From: Takakia lepidozioides
Taxonomy: Eukaryota; Streptophyta; Takakiopsida; Takakiales; Takakiaceae
Length of the DNA: 64,000 nt
Assembly (NCBI GenBank): GCA_030704615.1
Contig: CM060731.1
Coordinates: 372,001 to 436,000, forward strand
Direction of reading: 5' to 3'
Below, piece by piece: positions 55,547 through 64,000 of this stretch (the stretch's first letter is position 1; each line of letters opens with the position of its first letter). The translations under genes and the position numbers were made by a program. The notes under the pieces are model-generated. The model was given only the letters and a program-made list of their open reading frames with translations. It made no database searches and was not told the origin of the DNA.

Positions 55547-56041
55547 ATGAATGACGGGCCCAATAATGAATACGGAAAAGGGGCAACAGAACAAACGACA
55601 AGTACAGAAAAGCGAAATTCTTGTCACATGTGTTATCCTAATGGACAGTCCAGCAGGGAAAGTCCACTAAAGAAAATTAAATCTAAAATCCAGTCAAAGA
55701 AGTTACAGCCAATCAAAAGCCAGAAAAAAGATCAAGAAATTGGAGGAAATTTAAGCGCAACAGTTGGCGTCGTTCTGAGTAACGGGCGTCTCGACGGGAC
55801 AAACCATCAATGCTATAGCTTTGAAGCTATGGAGGAACTAACAGACTATACGCTCGCAATATTACTTACGCAGTGGCATAGGGACGAAACAACAGAGCGG
55901 ATCTTTTCTCTTGAGCGATGCTTGCAAGCCCCGCAGGCTTACAAGAAATTACCCATAGCTTTTTGTGGCAACCATACGTTTATGCTTTGTGCACTACAGG
56001 CATTTCTTCAATTGTTACAGAAAACATTTTTGTGGGTCTAG
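55547..56041 (+). CDS. family B short ORF with decayed zinc knuckle
   Basis: Aligns with the B3 segment that has CHMCCPTGHSRWKC. Here it reads CHMCYPNGQSSRES, so two ligands are lost. It continues TDYTLAILLTQWHRDE and ends in FLWV just before the next ORF. The position of a CCHC knuckle after the integrase, not in front of the protease, is unusual. It may be spliced or read together with the next ORF; the sequence does not decide this. Confidence 0.5.
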   Translation: MNDGPNNEYGKGATEQTTSTEKRNSCHMCYPNGQSSRESPLKKIKSKIQSKKLQPIKSQKKDQEIGGNLSATVGVVLSNGRLDGTNHQCYSFEAMEELTDYTLAILLTQWHRDETTERIFSLERCLQAPQAYKKLPIAFCGNHTFMLCALQAFLQLLQKTFLWV

Positions 56042-59000
56042 AATGAAGAGAGTGAGAGAAATGGAGGAAATCAGGGTGAAGAGCACCACAATTCTGCAGA
56101 AACAATTGATTGCTACCCCACAGGCGATACAGATACTGAAGGAGCTGAGATTGCAAGGATTGCAAAGCAAAGATTGGACATTGCACCATAGACAGTACAT
56201 GTTACAATTCTTACAGAACTTTGAGCCAAGGACAGGAGCAACAACGGTGAAGGGAGTTGAATTAGTAATTACTCCCCTATACCTACAGCAATTGTTTCGA
56301 TTGCCAGCAGGCCAGGTGCATGTGGAGGAGCACAGGGCAAGACTGCAAATAGGGGACTTATTCCAAGAAGGGAGTTTCTTTAAAACTCAGGGTTATGCTT
56401 GTACCAGGGCCGTGTACCCAGGGCTTAAGGAGGTAGGCCAGGTATTGAACGTTCTGTTTGCCATGAAACAGAACCAACAGTATTTGAGCAGATCCTTCAC
56501 AGAGGAAATACTCAAAGCCCTGAGAGGAGAAGAGGTAGAATGGGAGGACATAATGTACAACGCACTGGTAGAGGAGATGAAAAGATTACAGGGTACTGCC
56601 GCAAAGTCTCCTATCATAGTGTCTGGCCCAATCATTGCTCAAATAATTCTTGATTCTGGCATACTTGATGCGCGAGAAAGGAAGGAGATGGGAGTGTTTG
56701 AGCCAGAAACCACTGCAATGGAAGAGCAAGGCTCTTCACACAGTGAGGGTGGACTGGCAGAGCAACCTCAAACTAAGAGACAGAGGCGGGGAAAGACTGT
56801 AATGGCGGATCCATTGGCTTCACGGAATCCGCATGATAATGTTTCCCAAGTTTTTGTGCAGGAAGGGGCACAGCAGCACAGAGAACTGCTATTACTAGAA
56901 GCAGGACCTTCAGAGAGGGAAGAGGAAGTTACTTCAGTATCACAGCCATCACAGCCAGATGATCGGCTTGTCACAAGGTTACCACAAGTTGTCCATGCAG
57001 CTCAACCAGAAATAATTGATTTGGAAAAAGAAGGGTTAGATATTCCCACTACAGAACAGATAGTGGCAGAAATTGAGAAGGGGGACCTTCTCTATGAATA
57101 TTCTGGTCTGGTCAAGGAGACTGAGATTCCAGAGGGGCAACAGTTGCCCAAGGGAAATCCTGAGGTGCATATAATACACACACCTGTGCCGGACGTACCA
57201 CAGGTAGAATGTCAAGACACTGCAGCACCGGTGATGGATGAAGTGGTTTAGGAAGAAAATCTGGTGGGACAATGGCCTGAGTGGTTCGTGAGACAGCACA
57301 CTGTTGAGGATCAGGGAGAACAGCAGCAAGCTCACCATGATGACCCTCAACATGCAATGCTTATGAGTTCCATAGGCAGGACACTTAATTTGTTGGGGAC
57401 TTATGTCAAATCCCATGTTCCAACTACCCAATTGACAGCCTTGAGAGAGGAACTCAGGAAGGAGTTTGAGGCTCGACTAGCCACTGAGTTTGCAAACAAG
57501 GTCGTTGAGGAGGTCACTCTCAAGATGCAGCAAGACTTGGAGAGTACAAAAACGGCTTTGCAATTGGCCAAGGAACAATTGATTGAGGCAGGCCTCGCGC
57601 AAGACCAGTTGCACGAAGCACATAAGCAACAGCTATACCAAATGCAGGTGAAGCATGAAAGCAAGTTGCAAGAAGTGAATGCACTACATACGGAGTTGCA
57701 GACAGTGCATGACAGGATGGCCATACAATGTGCTACATTCACAACTATGCTTGACCAATCTACAAAAGAAATAAACAGTCAAGCGGAAAAATGTACGAAG
57801 GCAGAAGCAGAGAATGTTGAGCAAATGAAACTCATTGTCGATATGAAAAATACAATCTGTCGCAATGAGGATACTTTCAAGCAATACAGGCAGATTGAAG
57901 CTGAACAAGAGATGCACATCCTGGAGTTGCAACAAACGATCATGGCCAATAGAAATGAAATCTCGGTCACTAACAAGGCTTGGAAGGAAGCCAATAATCT
58001 ACTTGCTGCCTATGCGAATTTGGTTGAACCTCATGCGAAGCGCATGGAGGCTTTACAACAGCAATTAGATGTGTACAAACTAAGAGAGGAGCACACTCTC
58101 AGAGGAACCACAAGCAACTTGGTGGATAACCACCTTATGCAGGTCTGGTTAGCACAAGGGCCAGTGGAGGGCAAAGCACCACGAAAGCTCACCCAAAGCG
58201 AGATGAATGAGCTCAGACTGCAAGTGTAGAACATTGCCACAACTACTATAGACAATGTCTATAGTAAGATAGCGGAGTTACAGGAGGATGTAGACGGACT
58301 GCAGACTCAAGTGGAGGACCTCACTTCAAATATCGACAAAAGAGCCTATATACCTGAGGAACAGTTAATGGCTTCTTATTTACAAGCCAGAACTTTGGCT
58401 TTTCAGTCTTCTTCACAGGAGGTGCAGGAGATGCCAATGATACAAGAGCCAGTGCCACCAACACCACAACAAGTCACTGTGCCAGTAGCTGACCCTGTTG
58501 TTACTACAACCACACCACAGCCACCACAGCCTGAGGTATGGGGCAATGCTGCTTTTAACCCACCTAAAACTCCAGCTGCAAGGGAGTACAGTAGGGCTAT
58601 GATTATGCCCTTCAACCAAATTCCCATCATGTTGGATTTGGCTTGGAAAGAATTTAGTCCTCCGCAGTCATTGGCACATTACTACCAAATCATGCGCATT
58701 TGGCTGCCAGTGGCAACTAGGACTAAAGTTCTTCCGAACAATCGACCAATTGAGGATCATCACTTTGCACAATACTGGCATGAGGCAGATACAATGTTGA
58801 AGGAATTAATTGCCTTCCAAGTTGTACATGGATTCATTTATACCAAAACCAAGGAGGTAGCAAGTATTGTCCTGGGATGCGGGTTATACTACGCTGCTTG
58901 TTTTCTGGTACGTTATCACATTGAACAGCACAAGATGCAATCGCGCTTTCTGAGTTATTCTAGTGGGGATCATTGGGTCTTACCTTCAGTACCACCTCAT

Positions 59001-59600
59001 ATGTACCTATATGAGGCAAAAGTTATGATGCAAAAGGATTCTCAAATTCGTTCATGGTTTCATGTGGCCTGAAACAATTTGTCAACACAGAAATTCGGCA
59101 TTGATGATATTTTCTATAAGGGACATGTGACATGGAAATACTTGCACAATTCACAAGTCATTGGTACCCCACTCACCTGGACAGACAAGGAGCTCAGGGT
59201 CTTCACCAATTTTGTCATTCAACGTTTACAGCAAGTTTTAAAATATAAACTTCCAGACATGGTAGGACAACATTGTATGCCCCAGAGGATTCCACAAAAA
59301 GTTCGACAATTAAAATGCCTGAGAGGCGATGAGGATTCTGATACAACTGTTTCTTCAGCGGATTCTTTTGACATGGGAGAAGACTATGCAATTCAGATGG
59401 CAGGGAAGAAGCGACGGGGGTCTCCTATGCCTGAAAGGTTACCTCGATATCAGCCTCCAAAGGGCCTCACTTATCCGGGTAGTGTTCAATCATCTCCGTC
59501 AACCAGTGACAGACCTCGGGCTCGTACACACAGTCCGCCACGAAACTCTCAACGTCAGAAAGGTGCTCGCTCACAAAGGTTTCCTAATCCCAATCAGTAA
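56042..59600 (+). pseudogene. family B ORF downstream of integrase, copy B1
   Basis: Starts MKRVREMEEIRVK. It has the same architecture as 9481-13030: an N-terminal conserved part (LQNFEPRTGA, QNQQYLSRSFTEEILKALRG), an acidic linker, a long coiled coil (about 57400-58100), a Pro/Gln linker, the conserved LDLAWKEFSPPQSLAHYYQI block and a basic tail. Three stops interrupt it: TAG at 57249 and 58227 (Gln in B2) and TGA at 59070 (Trp in B2). Function is unknown. A gag-like role is possible because no standard gag is seen elsewhere in the family. Confidence 0.72.
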
Positions 59601-59611
59601 ACCGTGAGGAC

Positions 59612-59638
59612 ACGGCTTTTTGAGAGGGGAAAGGGTAA
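59612..59638 (+). promoter_or_regulatory. polypurine tract of family B
   Basis: GAGAGGGGAAAGGG lies just upstream of the LTR start, as needed to prime plus-strand synthesis. B2 has the equivalent tract before 13070. Confidence 0.75.
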
Positions 59639-60569
59639 TGTTAGAGGACTGTCTGGGACTTAGACACTTATACGGGATCTGTGGGGTACCCTTAATTTTT
59701 GCACAGACTGAGACCAACAGGAGCCTTAGGGGTGACAGCAGCGCACTTTAGAGGGGGGTTACACAGCTCGTCACAGCCAACATAGCCCGTCACAGCCCGA
59801 CACAGCCCAACACAGTCGCACAGCCAGTCACAGCCCAACACAGTCGCGCAGCCAGTCACAGCCCGTCACAGTTTCACACAGCCAGTCACAGCTTGACACA
59901 GCTGTCACGACCATAAGGAACGGAGAGCAGGACAGGGAACGACTGTGAGGAACAACACCTGCGAATGGAACATGTTAGTTCAAGGATGACGGTTAGTAAG
60001 GGAAACGGTTAGAACAACGGGTAGGAAGATAAAGCTAGGAGCAAGGACTGGAAAAAGATCGATTCGGGAGATCACTTCTTGGTGGGGGACTTCTGGCATC
60101 AGGACTTGGAAATAGAGGGGAGAACACATCTCTGAGTGGAAAGATGAAGACCACGGAGTAGGAGAAGTGACGATCTGTTGTTACTTGATGAATGCAAGCT
60201 ATAGAATTGTAATGTAGAGTAGATTAGAGACACCATGGCTTCAGCCTGATACTTGATAGATATTAATCTGATACATACTTCATACTCACACTGTGTAGAG
60301 AGATCTGAGTGAAGCTGTGGAATGAATGGATGAGTTGATGGAATCCGATAGAATGATGAAGCAAACTGATACTTAATTATCAATAGTAAGGTAGCTAGCT
60401 AACATGAATGCGGAAAGGAAAACAAATAGGAAACACCCCCATGATACACTAGCTGTAGGTCATGACTGATTGTTCTGAGCGGGCTGAGTACTTAGAGATT
60501 TCCAACTCTTCTATCTTGGAGTTTCCACCTCGGATAGCGAAGGGATGGGTGAGTAAAAGCCGCGCGACA
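59639..60569 (+). repeat. family B 3' LTR, copy B1
   Basis: Starts TGTTAGAGGACTGTCTGGGA and ends about CGCGACA. Contains a CACAGCC minisatellite at 59765-59905. It interrupts the RNase H frame of gypsy C on its right side (GAATTTGTAGTGGT of the other strand). Confidence 0.78.
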
Positions 60570-61624
60570 CCACTACAAACTCTCTTCCCTCATCATCCAC
60601 CTGTGTGAGCACCGCTCCAAGCCCCAGCATGCTCCAATCTGTATGCAGCTGAAAAGGACGCCCCCTGATAGGTCGTCTCAAGATGGGCGCCGAGGTCAAC
60701 CTCGCCTTGAGCTCTTGAAAAGCTTGTTCTTGCTCATCTTCCCACTGCCACTCCTAGTCCACCTTGGTCAGCTTGGTTAGAGCCTTTGCAATGGCACTAA
60801 ATCCCTTAACAAACCGTCTGTAATAGTTTGCTAACCCCATGAAAGCTCGAACTCGGCTCACATCCGTGGGGCGTGGAACCTGTGCAATGGACTCTACCTT
60901 AGTCTGTTGTACCCCCAATCCTCCAGGATATATCATGTGACCCAGATCTTAATCTGGTTGTGGAAAAACTTGCACTTGCCCGGATGTAACTTCAATCCGT
61001 GCGTCCTCAAGCGCTCAAATACCCCTGAAGGTGTCTCTCATGCTCCTCCACCGTAGCACTAAAGATGATGATGTCATCTATGTAGCACCGAGCAAAGTTC
61101 ACCCCTGCTAGAATCCTGTCCATGACTCTTTGAAACTCAGCGGGAGCGTTTTTAAGCCCAAATGGTAAGAACCGCCATTGGTATAGGCAATCCTTCCCGT
61201 GCTCATTGATCCCCCAGAATGCCGTCTTTTGCTTATCCGCCTCCTTGATCGGGAACTGGTGATATCCGGATCGTAAATCCAACGTGCTAAAGACCTTGGA
61301 ATGCCCAATGGCATCAAAGATCTCCTCTGGTGTCGGCATGGCATACCTATCGGACTTGGTCTGACGATTTACAGGCTGGTAATCACCGCACATACGTCTC
61401 TCCGTCCAATTGCCATAGACATCCTTCTTGGCTGACATCACTGTGGCTAAAGCATACTCTCCACCAGAGAGCTCTACCAAACCTGCCTCCCAGAGATCTT
61501 GAGTCCTCATCTGAATCAAAGACCTCTCCATGTCACTGTATCTATAGGGTCTCCGAAAGATTGGCGTGTCAGTGGCCAACTCAATACGGATCTCTTGACC
61601 CTTCAGTGCTCCCAAGTCCTTCAA
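60570..61624 (-). pseudogene. gypsy C reverse transcriptase and start of RNase H
   Basis: Reverse transcriptase: [73 protein letters not shown] and catalytic YIDDIIIFS. After two frame breaks (about 61007 and 60750) come the connection (FMGLANYYRRFVKGFS) and RNase H start (FQLHTDWSMLGLGAVLTQ), where the catalytic D of HTDAS is kept but A is W. Truncated at 60570. Confidence 0.85.
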
Positions 61625-61783
61625 ACTGAAGGCAAAGCAATTCCTGTAAGCCCTCAGGAACCGCCGTATACGTCGTCTCTCTCCTCCGGTGACAATGGGT
61701 CCAATGTCAGGCTCCCAATTGTCCTCCGTAACTGCAACCTTAAGTCCAGTGGGCTTAGAGGTAGAGGACGCGTCCCGTGGTTG

Positions 61784-63097
61784 CTATGTTGCAACCTCTT
61801 GAGTAGTACTCCCTTCCTGCTCAGTCAATGACAAGGCCTCATCTTGCCCCATCATCTCATCATTGAGAACCTCCTCATCCCGAGAAGAATCCCCAACCTC
61901 ATCCATCACAGCTGCCTTGGCTGCCAACTCCCTCTGAACCTCGAGCACCTCCCACGTGTGCCATGGATGTCTACACCCCGTGGTCCTCACTGGCTCGCCC
62001 CCACTTGCTACCTGTACCATCTCGGTAGGCAGAGAGACCGTCAAGGGAAGTGCACTCCGCACTATACGTTGCTCAGCCATAGCCAAGCTGATAATCCAGG
62101 TCAAGCAATTGAGATCCATTGTTTGCCCCAACAGCTGACGACGTGATGCCTCAGAAAGAGAAGACACTGCCGTGGTCCCAGTGGAAAATCCCATAGCCCA
62201 ATCTCGCTCGTCGGCATTAGGCTCCACTAACTGTTGCAACTGGCTATCCCACAAGAGGCCCGGTCCACCATCCCGAAAAGCATGGGATCCTGGGAAGCTG
62301 AGCAGTGTAGGTAATGCTGCTCGTGGTTGATCCACCCTGTTGACCACTGCCAAAGGCGAACGGTCATCGTGTCTCACACGTTGAGACTGCCTCCCTGTGT
62401 CCAAAATGCCATCCACGGTGAGGTGTACTAGCCGCTGCACCCCATCAAATGCACGCTTGAGCAGTGCGGGTGGCATCAAGTTAGTCCACCAAAGCCGTGG
62501 ACGATGAGCCCGTGACCCCACTGCAGCTGCATCCAGCAACACTACTGACCCAAGCCACGACCGGACTTGATGCACACTGGCCATCACCCTGGCCCGAGAA
62601 TCACCCATCAGTGGCACATTCTCCAAGATGTATGTTGGAGATACAGCTTGATGAAGCTATGTAGTCCACCATGGCGTCGACGCTCAGCCTATACCAGGTT
62701 CTGTCTGCCTTTGCCTCCGACTTGCCCGCATCATCTCCCAAAACAGACCCGTCCTCGAGTCTCGCAATCCATTGCCATGCCCGGCTGATGAATGCCCTTG
62801 GCAGGGCCAACCTGCCACTACCAGATCAATGGAGCCAACTTGCTCCAAATCTTGCACCCCCAACAACGAAATGTCTGCTGGCAAGGCTTGTTGGTATCCA
62901 CGAACTGCAGACACTGGCAACAAAACAGGGTACTGCTGTACCAACTGAGCAACATGGCGCAGTGAGACGCGTCATGCAGTCTCATCCCTCTCCACATACA
63001 GGTAACGTCGAACTCGTACACCTGCCTGTAGCACTGCAGCCAATCCAGTGCTGATCCCGCCAAACAAGTCCAGAAGGCATATGCCTTCATCCGGGCA
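61784..63097 (-). pseudogene. DNMT3/DRM-like C5-cytosine methyltransferase domain of gypsy C
   Basis: Motifs in canonical order on the minus strand: LLDLFGGISTGLAAVL then YLYVERD (motif I-II, 63040-63095), DLVVAGWPCQGHSSAGHGNG (motif IV with catalytic Cys, about 62800), LENVPLMGDSRA (motif VI ENV, about 62620), VLLDAAAVGSRAHRPRLWW (motif VIII), and DWAMGFSTGTTAV with RRQLLGQ (motifs IX-X, about 62190-62120). The GI-x-TGL form of motif I, the AHR-x-R-x-WW of motif VIII and the GF-x-RRQLLG pattern favour DNMT3/DRM over DNMT1 or bacterial enzymes. Such enzymes add methyl groups to cytosine C5. TGA at 62972 and frame shifts near 62690 and 62620 inactivate this copy. It lies between protease and reverse transcriptase in one polyprotein. 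Confidence 0.82.
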
Positions 63098-63979
63098 CTG
63101 CCACACAAGAGGTGTGGTGTCCAATGGCAACAACTGGGGTGGTCCTGGTGCAATCACCGCACTCTCCTCCTCTCCTGACGGTACGAAAGCTTCTACCCAA
63201 GCTTGTTGCACCCGTCCATCAGCAGCCTGCTGCAAATCCTTGCTCGTACTCCACAATGGAGTGTGAGCAACCATGGCAGGCAACTCCGCCATACCATGCA
63301 TGTCATCCTGTTCTGCTGGAGGTGGCACATCCTCTGCATGGGCATTGCCCTCCAGCAACTCTCCAGGCCAACTAACTGCAGCTGTAAAGGCGGCTAGTGT
63401 TGGCATCTTGCCCCGTTGGGCAGCCGCAATACCCCCAATGAATGTCACAGGGAGCTGTGCACGACGACCATCCCCTGACTGCCATCTAGGTCTGTAGGAT
63501 GCTGACTCCTCCCAAAAGTCCAGGGTGAAGCCCATGGGATATAACACTGCCCCACCAACGAGGACATTGTAAGAGACCGCGTCTGTCACAATGGCCTTGG
63601 CTCGCATCACTGAGCCATCTACAGGATGATTTGCTTGTAGTCCAATGGCCAACTCATGCCGTATCATGCCCCGAGCCTTATCCGCCTCCATGAGGCCCAA
63701 ACTTGCAATATCAGCTCTGCCCAACATCAGTGGCTGAGCTCCCGAGTCCAACAAGACCCGCAGTGGCCGGTACTTCTTGCTTGCCGGTCCACTCAAAGAG
63801 AAAATGCCATCCTGGTTGTCTAACAAGACAACTCCAGGTGTCACCATGGCGTGCTCAAAGGCTGGCCTAGCTGGCAGTTCCGTCAACCTGGCAGCTGCAG
63901 CTTGCCATGGCGCAGCCGTGGCAGTCTTGACCCTCAAATCTGAGGATCCCTCTGCCACTACACCTTCCAGTAACTCCAC
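63098..63979 (-). CDS. gypsy C protease region
   Basis: Frame open from the window edge. It contains a retropepsin core RVLLDSGAQPLMLG (catalytic DSG) and NVLVGGAVLYPMG, followed by an acidic linker that runs directly into methyltransferase motif I. The N-terminal part continues beyond 64000. Confidence 0.78.
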
Positions 63980-64000
63980 AGAAGATGAAGTGACCTCCCC

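Larger units (their letters stand above)
60570..64000 (-). mobile_element. gypsy C, Ty3/gypsy carrying a cytosine methyltransferase
   Basis: Order from right to left: protease, DNMT3/DRM-like methyltransferase, reverse transcriptase, RNase H start. The left end is cut by the family B insertion at 60569 and the right end runs out of the window, so gag and LTRs are not seen. Retrotransposons with captured C5 methyltransferases have been described in dinoflagellates and charophytes. Confidence 0.82.

Noticed and set aside
1-64000. Host protein-coding genes, tRNA or rRNA genes
   Set aside because: Every substantial reading frame I can interpret belongs to a repeated mobile element family or to X, which occurs three times in transposon context. 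No clover-leaf or rRNA-like sequence was recognised by eye.

Overview
The window is almost entirely nested, decaying transposable elements of a nuclear plant-lineage genome. I see no convincing host gene, no rRNA or tRNA gene and no bacterial operon. The organism is probably a streptophyte alga, possibly a Chara-like charophyte. The reasons are GT-AG introns, a chromovirus with a plant-type initiator-Met tRNA primer site, Mutator-like (MULE) transposases with SWIM zinc fingers, and a Ty3/gypsy element carrying a DNMT3/DRM-like cytosine methyltransferase, a capture reported before in dinoflagellates and charophytes. The species is an inference. A 500-base assembly gap lies at 33493-33992.

Layout. 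1-9351: right part of a large DNA transposon carrying a nine-exon gene whose product looks like a ParB-like domain plus a permuted (class beta) DNA methyltransferase, a palindrome array, and two copies of an unknown protein family (called X here). 9352-13983: 3' end of LTR retrotransposon family B. 13984-16654: MULE-like transposase T1 (-) interrupted by an LTR. 17041-21493: two pieces of family B flanking a second ParB-methyltransferase fragment (copy 3) with a different palindrome. 21494-28238: a chromovirus (gypsy A, -). 28304-28802: ten palindromes spaced exactly 53 bp. 29219-32684: transposase T2 (+). 32694-33397: RNase H remnant of another gypsy. 33993-44138: transposon ends and two nearly identical transposases, T3 (+) and T4 (-), in inverted orientation. 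44139-46389 and 53926-60569: a family B element split by a complete 7527-bp transposon (46390-53916) with terminal inverted repeats and a perfect 9-bp target duplication. That transposon carries X, a transposase SWIM remnant, palindrome arrays and a third ParB-methyltransferase copy (copy 2, internally deleted). 60570-64000: gypsy C (-), with protease, a DNMT3/DRM-like methyltransferase, reverse transcriptase and RNase H.

Main idea. A family of MULE-type transposons appears to mobilise a ParB-like/permuted DNA methyltransferase gene and protein X. Each of the three gene copies lies beside its own family of about 20-bp palindromes, some inside its own introns. The palindromes share an arm-YR-arm layout with a variable central dinucleotide (CG, TG, CA or TA), as expected if a central methylated CpG is decaying. 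This suggests, but does not prove, a self-recognition or self-marking system in which the element's protein binds or modifies its own palindromes. Every methyltransferase copy here is damaged, so intact relatives elsewhere in the genome are the needed test.
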